Positions 32,858-44,400 of a DNA stretch of 64,000 bases are shown here, one piece after another. Positions within the stretch are counted from its first letter, which is position 1, and each line of letters begins with the position of its first letter. Under the pieces are notes generated by a model. The model was not told where the DNA came from, did not search any database, and saw only the letters and a program-made list of their open reading frames with translations. This stretch comes from Lindgomyces ingoldianus (Eukaryota > Ascomycota > Dothideomycetes > Pleosporales > Lindgomycetaceae): the NCBI RefSeq assembly GCF_010093535.1, contig NW_022985175.1, positions 124,001 to 188,000 of the forward strand. Reading direction: 5' to 3'. The position numbers and the translations under genes are program-made.

Positions 32858-35486
32858 CTACAACTCATCTCTCACCCTCTCGCCCCCTTCTAAGTCCGGC
32901 ATTGCCATGATTTTAACCACTAAACTGGTCCAGCCCGTAAAATGCTGCGTGCGCTGCCCTTTCCCTGTCTCCGGATTATATTGTTCCCATGCAAAACCTG
33001 TTTCCTTCCAACTCTCATACACGGTCTTGACGAGGTTCTTGCGAAGGTCGGTGTAAAGTTTCTTTGCGCGGGATTGGTGGGGGGATTTTATTTGTGCGAG
33101 GTCCTGTTGTAGTTAGTTATTCAAACTCCAACTCTGGAAACCAAACTAGGATGAAAGAAACAGAAGACTAAGGAGAAGGGGGGAGGGGGAGCAGGGACCA
33201 ATGGGGGAACGGAATACATACCAACAACTTCACCACCGCCAAATAATTAATATTAACCCAAATAGGTCCCCTCCAATAATCCTCCTCAGTATGATAAAAC
33301 TCATCACTTTTACTCAAACTTCTCAATCCAAACTCACTCCACAATTCCTCTGGATCACTCAACGTATCCAACACTGCGCCCAACCTTGGACTATCCGCCG
33401 GCAAAAGTCCAACCAAGAACGGAAACACCGAGATGTAGCCTTTATGGCACACGTGCGAGTTCTCCTCGTAGTCGTCGATGGTAGCGTCACAGTATGTTTG
33501 CGCTTTGTCGGACCAGTGCAGATCGTCGATGTTGCGGACGATGGCTTCGTAGTATTTTGCGAACTCGGAGGCGTCGTCTTCTTCGGAGAGATGCGCAGCG
33601 ATGCGCTGCATGGATTTAGTCATCATGCCGATCCAGCTGATTAGGTCTACATTAAGTTCACCAGGATGGGGTGGCTGCGCGCGGGGATAGTCGTCGAGGC
33701 CCGAGGTGAGGATATGCTGGGGAGTGCGGCCACGCCAGCGATAACCCTCTTTGGAGGAGAAGGCTTCGCGGTCGTAGCTTTTAATGTCGCCAGCTTGGGT
33801 TTTGCGGAACCAAAAGTAGTGGCGTTTGAGGAGAGGGTATAGAGTGCGGAGATATTCGAGGGCGGCTTCTCGGTTGGACAATTGCATGGAATATGACTTC
33901 TCAGCTAGCACTTTCTGGGCACTGGAATCTGAGGATTTCTTTTGCGCGTCTAGCTTGTCGAGGAAGGCAGTAAGGACCATGAAGAGTGTCGGGGGATTCG
34001 CGTAATGCGGGTATTGCACCTGGAACTCAGGAGGGACTTTGCTGCGCGCTTCAGCTCCAAGGATCTGCTCGCGTCCAATCCAACCGTCTTCATCCATCAG
34101 CTTGAACCAGCTCTTGATAATGTCTAGGGTAAGATCCACATCCCAATCAATCACAGGAAGCAAATGGAATCCTTCGTCCCATAGAAAGCCACGCGGGAAG
34201 AATGGCCGAGATGGGATGCTGGTAAAGAGTTCTGATGGACCTTCGAGCTCAGGTGCGTTCCTGCCCCGCGCTTCGGCAGCATCTTCCCAAAAGCCCTCGT
34301 TGTCCTCCTCATAGGCAGGATCATAGGATCGATCGACGCGCGAGTCGCCGTAGAAGTAGCCAATACCGCCAATCAGGTTTGAGAACAAGGACTTTGAGAA
34401 CTCTTCGTACCTCTCTTTGAGAAAAGGGGGCTTGGGCTTGAAGATGTCGGCAAATCGGGTGGAGAAGCTAGTAGTAACAGACTTGATCTGCTGAGTGAGA
34501 TCCTCGGAAGTAATGGGCCTGGGTGCAGAGGCCGACGAGTAGAGCACATCGAACTCGAACGCGCCTTCAAACACCTTTTGCACGAGATGCAGATTCCCTT
34601 GTCCTGGAGCATGTTGAATTGTATAGATCTGGGCAGGCGGCGGTGGATTGTCCTCTGGGTACATGGCCAGCAGGTTGTCAATCTGTTTCTTTAGATGCGC
34701 GAATAGAACCGCCTTCGTCTGCCACAGCGCCTCCTCCGGCAACTGCAGACTGTTTACCAACGTTTTATCCAACGGCTTCTCATCAGCGCTCGGATGGCCT
34801 GTCCTCGGGTGTTCTCCAGTGCCCTCGGTAACCCTGAGTTCGAAGTCGCCGAGCTCGACCGTCTGGCCCTTCATCACGACATCCCCCTCACTAAATGTCT
34901 CGCCCTCTTCCGCCTCGACTTCCAAGCTGCCTAACCCCTCCATGGAGCTGTACCAGACAACCGTAGTGCGCAAATCGGGGGACACGTCTTCCCGCGGCGT
35001 ACCTTTGATCCTGACACCCCAATTTCCGCCATGTTGACCCCCGGGGATCTTCACAAATTCTGTCGTAATATCGATGCCATTCGCAGGATCGTGAATTGTT
35101 TGTCGGCCACCAGTTCGCACGTCGTATTCGTCCCAGCCATAGCCGTCGAGTTCATGTTGCTCGCACGTGTGTCGGAAGTCTACCCGCCAGCCAATGTGTT
35201 AGACAATTGATGCCCTAGAGTATTAGAACGCAGTGTCTGACGTACTATTCTGCACGCTAGCATAATCCTCAACTCTCGTCCACAGCAGCCCACCCATCAA
35301 GCTCTTCGGTATGCGTGGCCGGACGCCGAAGTATAAGTTGGGGCGGTAGGGACCCCATAGCAGCGTGTCGTTTGAGGCTTTCTCAATCGACGCAACTGTG
35401 TCTTGTGCCCGCACAAATGGCAATTGGGTAAGAAGAATCGTCACGAAAAGGGAAAACAGAAAGCGCCACCTTATTGATGGCTCCAT
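32858..35486 (-). CDS. GLS1: Mannosyl-oligosaccharide glucosidase (glucosidase I, GH63)
   Basis: ER enzyme that removes the terminal alpha-1,2-linked glucose from Glc3Man9GlcNAc2 on new N-glycoproteins, the first trimming step. Three exons: 35486-35246, 35179-33222 and 33103-32858, with introns of 66 and 118 bp in correct phase; 814 residues. The start at ATG 35486 gives a hydrophobic signal anchor (RFLFSLFVTILLTQLPFVRA), then LLWGPYRPNLYFGVRPRIPK, the usual GH63 beginning. CEQHELDGYGWDEYDVRTGG spans the first splice. The catalytic domain has SRPFFPRGFLWDEGFHLLP at about residue 405-420, LISWIGMMTKSM and DEFYHTEEDYWRGPIWVNIN. The last exon ends with QHFTGWTSLVVKIMA. The ORF upstream of ATG 35486 (to 35561) is a weaker start. 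Confidence 0.95.
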
Positions 35487-35972
35487 GGCGCAGTTTCGTG
35501 TGCGGGAGCCCACCCAGGTGTGTTGGCTTTGGCGAGGTTTGGGCTGGCGGGGATTTGACACATTTCACTTCGGAAGTGCCACACTTTCGCACCGCCACAC
35601 CGGCACATGCCAAATACGTCAAATATGCTATATGCAGCTAGATCATCCTGGAGGGGTGCATCTCTCACCACTTCATATGGCAAGTACACTGAGGGTTTGG
35701 GATGATTTCGTCATGAGAAAAGGCGCTCCCATTATGATCGGGGCCTCATTGACTAGCTATATAACCCTCAACTCCTTCGCCATGCTTGAGAGGCCATCTA
35801 GAATGAAACCAAGCCAGAGAATAACCACCTAGTTGTCCGTTCAGTACAGTAATGAAGAGGGTAAGATAATGCTGTGTGGAAGCGCCGTACCTCGGAATAG
35901 CCTTTGAAATGCTTGAGACCCGTGGGACGAAGCCAGAACGGCGTAGTAGTTCCTTTTGCCACAGCAGAGACC

Positions 35973-36671
35973 CTAATTTCGAGATGGAGACAGCGGTCTA
36001 TTAAACCCTCCTTGCCTGTTCATGTATTGGCGAGCCGCCATGAGCTTGTCCTTCCTCACGCCATAGTTCTTGTCGTTGCCTGGCACCTTCGTGTCCTTGG
36101 TCGACTTGAACTGTGTAAATCCCATCAGCCTGTGCATCATCCAATCCTCAGGGTCCATGCCCTCAGGACAATCCTGCATAACGTCCTCCATCTCCACCTC
36201 CTTAGGCTCTGCTTTCACGGGCGCGGGTGTTGGTGTCTTCGCTGGTGCTGCGGGCCTGGTATCCGGCTTGCGATATGCCCCTCCTCCACGTGGACCCTTT
36301 GGCGGCTCACGGTCACGGTATGTGCTTCTGTCATTGTCGTCCCGATCTTTCTTATCTCGTCGATCTGGTGAACGGTCATGTCGCCTTCCGCCGCGTCGGT
36401 GAGGGCTCCGTGAGCGGTCGCGACCTCCGTATCGATCTCTCGCGTCGTAGTTCCGTCGCACTCCGCGCTCGCGAGGCGATCTTGGGGGACCGTTCGGGCT
36501 GTCAAGCCGGGCGCGACTTGGAGGGTTGGAGTCGCGGGTTGGTGTGCCTACGCGATCTCGTTCTCCGTTTCGAACATTCCTGCCTCTGTCCTTGTTGCGA
36601 TCTCTGTCGTGGTTATCGGCAGTATCGTCCCGCGCTGACGTGCTGTCTGGGCGGCCTCCTCTGGGCGCCAT
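35973..36671 (-). CDS. U4/U6.U5 tri-snRNP 27 kDa protein (SNRNP27-like)
   Basis: Spliceosomal tri-snRNP protein of the SNRNP27/RY1 family, 232 residues. The N-terminal two thirds is an RS/RD-type low-complexity region (RDRSRSPHRRGGRRHDRSP). The conserved C-terminal domain is clear: MDPEDWMMHRLMGFTQFKST, GNDKNYGVRKDKLMAARQY and YMNRQGGFNRPLSPSRN, matching the family's closing MNRKGGFNRPL block. The start was set at MAPRGGRPDS (36671), because the 45 residues upstream in the same frame are unlike the family. In man this domain helps 5' splice-site handover. Single exon. Confidence 0.9.
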   Translation of the reverse strand: MAPRGGRPDSTSARDDTADNHDRDRNKDRGRNVRNGERDRVGTPTRDSNPPSRARLDSPNGPPRSPRERGVRRNYDARDRYGGRDRSRSPHRRGGRRHDRSPDRRDKKDRDDNDRSTYRDREPPKGPRGGGAYRKPDTRPAAPAKTPTPAPVKAEPKEVEMEDVMQDCPEGMDPEDWMMHRLMGFTQFKSTKDTKVPGNDKNYGVRKDKLMAARQYMNRQGGFNRPLSPSRN

Positions 36672-38235
36672 GTTTGCGATGATGTGGTGTGGTATAGGTT
36701 GAAGTACAGGTGGGCAGCAAAGGCCGCTTCTATGGCTTTGAGGTTCGGCGGAGGCTCCGTGCACCTCCGCGCTTGGCATCCTTTCCGATGAGGCTGTCAA
36801 CCTCATATCTGCAACCCCTCTGAATCATGGCACTCAAGAACCTGGATAGGCGCATGAATTCCTCTAAACCGTAGTCATGAATTCTATATCTCCATTTTCT
36901 AACCTCACTCCTACCTCGTGGTGCGATTATTCACATCTACAACTACATTGTTAATCCTCGCCCTCCTCATCCCACATAGCCTCCCCTAGACCATCCCAGC
37001 CTATGTGATAGAACTGCGGGCATTGCATACTGATGCGCGCCTAATAAACGCCCCAAGCCGGCTCGCTAGCACTATTCCTTGTTTAGATGTAGAAACTTCT
37101 GCTTATAGCAAAAAGGAAAGCTTCGTATATTCATGCTTTCCAATAGAAGTCTTCTAGGCACAGAATATAGAGTGCAGTATGCAGCTAAGAAAGGGGGACC
37201 TAGGAAGCGGGGCATCATCGTCAATTCTTGTAATATTTTGAACAATGCTTCAAGACACGTGACGCCATTCTCAACCTTGAATTGTTGGTAGCAAGCAAAA
37301 AACTGCAGGAAAAACTTCAAAATTCATCAAAGCCTCTTAGGATTGGCTCTACCGCTCTACAGACCACTAGTGAACATCAATATCAGCGTCTGCGCGGAAC
37401 ATTCTCGATCAGATAGTACTAACGTCGAGTAAGCAAAACGCGTGGAAATCCATCTCTAAATTTCGGCCAATTTCCAAAATCCGGTTTCTCCCTGACTAGC
37501 GTCGGCAATCCACGGCCTTTTGCACGCGGAATTAACGACTCAGTCCGATTGTGATAGACATACGCAAGTATTCTGTACCTTGATCAAACTTCCTAATCAG
37601 GAAGGTGAACAGGCCTCGAAGGAAAAAGTGTCGATTGCAGTGCTTATTTTTGCGCGTTTGGAGAGGTACGAAGGTTCCTGGCCTTTACCGAGGCGGCTGA
37701 TTGGCCGAGGCATATTCGCTAGCGCGATCGGGTTGCTGGAGGAGTTCCGCAGATGTAATTGGCCACTCACTCTCAGTCCACTTCGCTCCAAGACCTCTAA
37801 AGAGTGGTCAAGGAGCCTGCCTAGGCGTTGCTGTGCTACACTAGAGACTCAGATGGCTTATTATTGGCTTTTAATCTCCATGAAACTGTGGGAACATCGC
37901 TCTCTTCCGAAATATTTCCTCTCCAACCATCACGGCCCAGTTTGATCATGTCTCTCACCCTCCTCTCCCCTATGCCTGCAAGACCGAATTCGTGGATGGG
38001 ATACCAAAGTACCCCACCCAGTGCTTACACGATAGGATTATCGTGCGTGGAATGGATCAGTAATGAGCAAATTTCTGATCAATGGTCTTGCACTTCCTCA
38101 ACAATAGCTTTGCTCGACATCCTAGTGCATACGATATCTTATCTTCTGTTGACTAGGATCTCACCGAATCTTTCTCCATTCGCTATTTTATAGAGTTGGG
38201 ATTGAAGTTCACGTCTCGACACGTTTGGTTCGTGT
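36672..38235. other. Intergenic region
   Basis: Two plus frames of 141 and 121 codons (37,520-38,193) overlap in different frames and show no motif, so I do not annotate them as genes. The start of the repeat-rich block follows. Confidence 0.35.
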
Positions 38236-38519
38236 TTTCTGTGCTATTAACTGGGACAAAGTGCCCGCACCCACGTCCCAACTCGGGTCATCAATACAGT
38301 CACGTTGACTCAGCAAAATCTTACTCGGCTCAACCTCAGCCCAATACGCTTACGTTTGCACCGCCTCAACTCACGCTCGCTCACGGTCTACTCAAACTCA
38401 ATCAGGGTTGCTCAAGCTCGAATCTTGCTGCCTCAGGCTGCTTATGCTTCGCTCCATTTTCTGTCCCGGTCCTGATTTTGGTCCCTCCAACTGCTGACTC
38501 TTCTGCTAAACACTAGCAA
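38236..38519 (+). repeat. Dispersed repeat A, intact copy
   Basis: Shares a colinear series of blocks with the sequence on both sides of the mariner element: gctattaactgggacaaa, then ccgcacccac, gactcagcaaaat, ggctcaacctc, caccgcctcaactcacgc, tgcctcaggctgct and ggtccc. It is rich in GCTCA/ACTCA motifs, as in subterminal regions of fungal DNA transposons. No coding capacity. Ends are approximate. Confidence 0.7.
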
Positions 38520-40682
38520 CTTTACGCGAGCATCTACAATCATACTCTCTGAAGATTTATCTTGAGCCTCCCTTGTAGACACACCTCCTATTTGTACTGG
38601 TGTGCTTTAGCAGTCTTTGTATTACTGTTCTTGATTGCTTTGCAAATATGTAGCTTATATATTGTAGGACTAGATCTAAGTATATTTATGATAGTGTGCA
38701 TTTACTGTTATCGTTCCTTCAACGGATCAATCACTACTATACAGAAAGATTGACTGTGAACCAGAAAGCAGTACATGTGTAATTATAGTATTATATTACT
38801 CCTAATAGAATATAGAGTGCTTATATCGGGGTTGCTTCCTGCCGAAGGACTATAGCTTCTAGGGGTTCCCAATTTTAGGACCCCCCCGAGCCCAGATGAT
38901 GAAAGTGATTGCTATTAGGTAGGAGTTCCCGTTGACTGATTGATGGTCTGTGTCCATATACCAGGCTGTATTCTCAGAGTCTCATGGACCTGCGCCCTTT
39001 ATCACAAAAGCGCTTATAGTTAAGCCGTTGCCCAACTATCAGGTAGACAATTGGTTCATCCTTCTTTATAACCATATCCCTCTTTTTATTAACAACCTCT
39101 ATTTACTGAGTATCGCTATGGTCGTAGTATTAACTACGCGTGACCAAGAGCTTCTTGCACGCAGCAGTACAACTATTACGGCTATTGATCAGTCAAAGGT
39201 CAAGAACAAAACCATCGAAGATGACTCTAGCAAGTAGTATAAAGCCAGCAAGCAGAGACAAGGCCATCAATAGGCAGTGTAAGTTCATGTTCTGTCTTCA
39301 TGTGCTGCGAGCTAATTTTGTAGGTTCAAGCTCAGTCATCCAACCGCAAGTATAGAATATGTCAAAGACCTAGAGGACTTCATGCTCTTTGTTGGCGCTG
39401 GTATGAAGGGTAGAAAGAGATGACTACTACTTTAAACAATAAAATAGAAGAGAGAAAGATAAGAGAGAAAGACAAGGAGATGGGCACCCAGTTTCTCAAA
39501 ATGATAAGGAGCATATGACGAAGGCTAGTTTCATATCAGCACGCTGATATGCTTACTTTGGCTCACAACCTTTTCTAGTATAATAAATAATTTGTCAGGA
39601 AGGTACTACACCTCCGACTATATGTAAGAGAGCCCAAATTCTGCGGCGACTTCTACTACGGAGTATTTAGTGTTTACGCATGGAGACGGAGCCCAATCGT
39701 ACACGTTAAACCAAGAGTAAGGTTTATCCAGCATCGTATCACTACGACGAACTTCGAGAGCGCCGGTAGGATTGGCGAATTTGCTAAATCTGATAGAAGA
39801 GATGATGGAGAAGCAGAAGATGAAGCTGAACGTGAATTAAGAGGATTCTATTTCCAGGTGACCATTCCTAGAGAGTACCTTCAAGAATTCTATTAACAGC
39901 GAGTTTCAGGATGCATACATGTTTACAATGTTCAGTATGCAATCTAGGAAGACGGAGCTTTACATCAGACTTACGAAGGATGAAAAAGGCAAGGGCGCAA
40001 ACCCACAAGACAGGTAAACTCTAGCTAACTCCTACCATACTCTAATACTTACTTCGAGTCCAGGCAACGTTTTTTCATACGCAGGCGTCACCATGTTTGT
40101 CCTCTGTACGAAGTTCCTATCATACACTGTATTAAGACCGTTAAGATGTTTGGAAGTCTCGGAAATCATACTTTTTGGGGGGTTATCTATACTGAAATGA
40201 CTGTGATATAATGATGAGCTGCAACGTTTATTTGGGGGGGTGTTTATCCATGAGAGTTTTGAAAGGGAAGAAGGTCCTCCTTCATGTGACCTCCGTGTAT
40301 CTTGACTTGATGATGAGCCTAGTTGGTGAATCCTGGAGATTTTGATCAAAGGGGGTCCCATTTTCAGACCACTCAGAGGGGCTGATTTTTGGTCCCTGAC
40401 ACGTACAACTCTTGACATTCTATTCACGTAAGTAATATGACATATGGAGAGAGAAGAAGGTAGAAGAGGGTAGAAGGAGCATTAAAGGTCACATTATTAT
40501 CAGAATTGAATCGTAAAGACCTGAGTAAGTACTGAAGTGCGGGCTTATTATGCCTAAATGGGGACTGGACTAGAGGTGTGGGCAAGTAAAATATACATTA
40601 TTATGCGCGGAATATGAAGCGTATTCGTGAGTTATGATAGATCACCAAGGAGGGAGGAGGTCCGTGGAGGGATTCTTCTTGG
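38520..40682. other. Decayed, gene-free sequence
   Basis: No supported gene. Short frames at 38,950-39,355 and 40,032-40,427 show no family. A near-perfect palindrome (catatcagc-ac-gctgatatg) lies at about 39,531-39,551. It is probably old transposon debris. Confidence 0.35.
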
Positions 40683-40801
40683 AGAGACTCTCGCCATGGA
40701 GAGACTCTCGCCGTAGAGAGAAGTCTTCAAGGAGTCACTCTCGCCGTGGAAAGAAGTCTTCAAGGCGTCACTCTCGCCGTGGAGAGAAGGTCTCCAAGGA
40801 G
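40683..40801. repeat. 33-bp minisatellite
   Basis: Three tandem copies of a 33-bp unit beginning actctcgccgt (40,704-40,736, 40,737-40,769 and a diverged 40,770-40,801), preceded by shorter partial copies. Unit length is a multiple of three, and the plus frame reads SHSRRGKKSSRR-like repeats. I do not think this frame is a gene. Confidence 0.85.
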
Positions 40802-40814
40802 AGGTTTCTCAATT

Positions 40815-40905
40815 GCTTTGCGCTATTACCTGGGATAAATTGACCGCACCCACATCCTAACTACGTTAACTCAGCAAAATTACGCCCGGCCTAACCTCGG
40901 CTCTA
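40815..40905 (+). repeat. Dispersed repeat A, left part of interrupted copy
   Basis: Matches the first third of the intact copy at 38,236 (gctattacctgggataaa, ccgcacccacatcc, aactcagcaaaat, ggcctaacctcggctc). It is cut at the TA where the mariner-like element begins and resumes at 44,273. Confidence 0.7.
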
Positions 40906-41299
40906 TTAGTTGCATTAATCGGCGGAATTTCTTGGCACATCCACATGTTTTCTTCTCCTAACAACATACCCCAAACAAATCACCTAAAGGCCTATATTGC
41001 GCCTTAAATTAAGCTAAAATTGTTGTTATATTATAAGATTTTAATTACCTAATTAGGGACAAATATAAAGCTAACTTTTAGTGTTGTAGAAGTCTCTCTT
41101 AGGTTATTGCGCCCACTGTCGCCATGTTTTAAGCTTATAGGGTCTCATCTCGCCTACTACCTTGCCTTCCCTGTTAAGCGCTGTTAGCGCAGTGTTATTG
41201 TAGTAGTTAAGGCCTCTTAGATTAAACTTAACTAAATATTTATTACTTTCTTTAGCTTAAATAGGAGCCTTAGTTAATTGCTAATTACAAGAACTATAG

Positions 41300-42250
41300 C
41301 AAGACTACTATGTATAACGTGCTAGATAATCTAAGGAAATACAGCAGCGTACAGAAACCTGCTAGCAAGAGGCTAGAGCAGCCACCTAAGATTAGTAAAG
41401 ACAACATAGAGGCACTATTTAAAAAGCTAGTTTGCTTAAGGTAGATGTATCTAAATAAGATTTAACACTAGTTGCTAGTAGAGAAAGGTGTAAAGGTAGA
41501 CAAGTTAACTATTTTTAAGTTCTTAAAAAAGCATAGTTAAAGCTGCTAAACTTTAAGGCCTTTCTTTATTAATTATAGTAAGGAGCTCTGTAAGCGTTAC
41601 TATTAATTAATAAGAAGGTTTGCTGCTAATAATATAGTGTTTTTAGATAAGTTAATATTTAATAAGAAGACTAGCTAGAGGCACCACGCGTACACTCCTG
41701 TTAGTCACGCTGCCTGGTACGCGCAGAGCATCTCTAGAGGCAGTACATATGCAATATTGCTAGCATATATAATCTACAGTTACCTGCCTTATACAGCTAT
41801 TAAGAAGGGCTACTATAATTGCAAGGATTTCCTTAACTAGATTTAGAACTGTCTTATCCTCTGCCTCTAAGTAATGTACAGCCCTAAGCACATAGTTATT
41901 GTACTTAATAACGTTGCTATTTATATAAATAATAAGGTTACCTAGGTTATCTAAGATGTAGGCTACTTAGTACGCTACTTACTACTATACTTACCTAACT
42001 ATAACCTAATTAAGCTGACATTTGCTGTACTTAAGGCATAGATTTAAAGGAACTACGTGTTTATGCAGCATTGTTTTAATAGTAATTTTAGGGCCTTTTT
42101 AGTAGCTGCTATTTGTAAGAGCAGGTGTAATAGATTTGCTAGAAAACACTTTTAGTACGCTGCTAGAGGGTTATATATTAAGCAGGAGAAGTTAGATTGT
42201 GTATAGCTAGAGCTTAGAGAGCCTATATAAACAGCAAACTTACTTAAATT
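41300..42250 (+). pseudogene. Mariner transposase remnant
   Basis: Degenerate DDE transposase reading frame inside the element. Family-like segments in order: a helix-turn-helix-like N-terminus near 41,310-41,560, then the LNNVAI block (about 41,910), the LPNYNLIKLTF block (about 41,995) and a C-terminal FARKHF-YAARGY block (about 42,135). Stops interrupt at positions where CAG, CAA or TGG would be expected. Confidence 0.7.
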
Positions 42251-42303
42251 TACTTTAGTTAACTTTATGCGCTATCTAACTTCTGTTCCTACCTACTTCA
42301 CCA

Positions 42304-42369
42304 CCTGCTCCTGCTGCTCCTGCTGCTTCTGCTGCTCCTGCTGCTCCTGCTGCTCCTGCTGCTCCTGCT
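42304..42369. repeat. CTGCTC trinucleotide-type microsatellite
   Basis: About ten units of ctgctc/ctgctt between the transposase remnant and the second half of the mariner-like element. Confidence 0.85.
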
Positions 42370-42699
42370 ACCCCCCTAAGCTCTACAAAGCTATTTACTC
42401 TTTAATATAGCTACTTAAAGCAACAGAGATTCTTATAAAGGTGCTAAACTACTCTATCCTTAAGTTTAAACCTGCTAATAGTAATAGTATAGAGCTTATT
42501 ACCTAGATCTAACATAAGGTAGAGGTTGTTAATTATCTACTTCTACTTAATTACTACCTTACTAGCAGTAACATAGTTAATATTATTTTCTTTCTTCTCC
42601 TGTTGCTCTATAAGCTAGGAAAAGAACTCTCTTATAGTTATGTAGGTATCCACCTTACTAGCTCTAGCTACTAGGCTTAACAACAGAACTAAAAGACTT

Positions 42700-43720
42700 G
42701 CTGTACGTAGCATTAATAGGGTTACTAGTTAAAAAGGCGCTGCTATAATAAAAGACAATAGGTACAGTAGCAGCAGCTGCCCACCTAAGAAGGCGCCTAG
42801 CAGAGCTGCTAGCAGAGCTGCTAGCATCTACTAAAGCCTTATCTGCTGCATCTAGAATTACTAAAACTCTTGCTGCTCTGCTTAAGCTGCCTTGTTCTTC
42901 TCTATCTTTACTATTTAATTTATTAATTACTGCTTCTCTGCCTGTTTTTATAGCTCTTTTAGTGTTAGCTTATCTAAATTAGATAATAAATTACGCCTTT
43001 TTTTTTTACTTTTTTAACTATAAGGCTCTACTTGCAGCTTGTTACTTTACAGCTTTAAGGCCTTAACTATCTTATAAGCTAGATATAGGGCTAATAATTT
43101 GCCTATAATAATAGACCTTGTCTAAGCCTCTGCATTAATTAGTTTAATCTTATAGTAAGCACTACTTAGGTAGATATAACACTATTAACTACTATTATTA
43201 CAGAGATTAACGCAGCACTTTTATATTTAGTAGATTATTAATTAGTAATCTATAGCTGTCTTAATGTCTTTTACACACTTTATAGCCTTTGTCTCTCTTA
43301 GCAGTTGCTTACTGCAGTAGGCGCTTACAGGGATGTTATTACCTAGCTTAAATAAGGCCTTATTAAACAACTAATTACATAGGAAGGCTTTTTACAGCGC
43401 CTTAACTTAAACACAGATCTCTACTTTAAACTTTACACGCAATATATCTTTAAAGCAGGTAACATAATAATTAACTATTTTAAATAGCTAAACTTTTTTA
43501 ACAGTACTAAAATCTAACAGCAGTACACACTGCTAAGCAGCACCTCTTTTATCTAGACAGAAGCTAACGCTGCAGCTCTGTACACAGTGCCCACAGCTGT
43601 TAATTGTTAACGCTAGGTTATTAATTAGCAATGTTACTTTATCCTTTATAAATAACATTAAAAAGAACACACGCTTATAGTTATTGTAATCTTCTACTAC
43701 TTTAACCCTATTTACGCAGA
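42700..43720 (-). pseudogene. Second degenerate reading frame inside the mariner element
   Basis: On the minus strand, protein-like stretches with TAG/TAA breaks can be read in one direction (KVTLLINNLALTINSCGHCV near 43,620, KALFKLGNNIPVSAYCSKQL near 43,350, KAIKCVKDIKTAIDY near 43,270). I do not recognise the protein. Opposite orientation to the transposase suggests a second or captured gene, or an older nested insertion. Support is weak because the sequence is heavily mutated. Confidence 0.3.
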
Positions 43721-44272
43721 GAATATATGTTATATCTATATTATATTAGGGCTGCTAGGGTAGCAGCGGCGACAACAGTAGATCTAGCATAACGCGTGGC
43801 GACTTAAGAATTTTAATTAGGGCAGGTACAATAGCAGGCAACAGCGACAGCGTAAGAGGCTCTTCTATATTAACCTAGGTAACTAATTTCTAGTTACGCG
43901 CTGCTGCAGCTTCTCCCCTCCTTCTGCTACTACTAGCCTGCTTATTAGGCTTTCTTAACAACTAAGCAGCTGCTTTAGCAGTAGGCTGTTAGACAGTACT
44001 AGTACTTAAACGCGTTGACTTGGCCAGAGGCGCTTCTGCTGCCCCCGGTTGGGTGCCTCTGCGGGCTATGGTAGGATGCTAGCAAGGCCTTCTTAACACT
44101 AAAGAGTTAGCTTTAACTTTATTCCTAATTAGGTAGTTAAATCTTATAATATTACAACAATATTAGCATAGTTTAGGGTGTATTACTAATGTGTCTTAAT
44201 TTCTATAAGGTTTGTGTGGGGACAAAGACAGAAGCGAAATCGCTAAGGAATTCCGCCGATTAATGCAACTAA

Positions 44273-44400
44273 TAGCTCAACACGCTCCCGTTACACCGCC
44301 TCAACTCACGCCGGCTCACGGTTGAATCTAGCTACCTCAGGCTGCTCACGCTTTTGCCTAGGCTCACGTTCGTGGTCCCGATACTGGGCCCCTCGTCATC
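44273..44400 (+). repeat. Dispersed repeat A, right part of interrupted copy
   Basis: Continues the interrupted repeat after the mariner-like element: caccgcctcaactcacgc, cggctcacggt, acctcaggctgctcacgct and cgtggtccc, in the same order as in the intact copy at 38,340-38,500. Confidence 0.7.

Larger units (their letters stand above)
40906..44272 (+). mobile_element. RIP-mutated Tc1/mariner-like element, 3.37 kb
   Basis: Both ends carry the same inverted repeat, TTAGTTGCATTAATCGGCGG plus AATT, identical over 24 bp and similar for about 31 bp. It is flanked by TA on each side (40,904-40,905 and 44,273-44,274), the standard target duplication of the superfamily. The plus strand at about 41,300-42,250 still reads as a DDE transposase riddled with TAG/TAA: PKHIVIVLNNVAIYI, LLLYLPNYNLIKLTFAVLKA and VAAICKSRCNRFARKHF resemble the catalytic D and the D34-39D/E region of fungal Tc1/mariner proteins. 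No frame is open for more than a few dozen codons. Composition is very TA-rich, and only TAG/TAA type breaks are common, as RIP produces. It contains a CTGCTC microsatellite at 42,304-42,369. At 3.4 kb it is about twice the usual size. Confidence 0.85.

Noticed and set aside
34523..35037. Plus-strand frames over the GH63 gene
   Set aside because: Antisense shadows of the glucosidase I exon, with no motif of their own.
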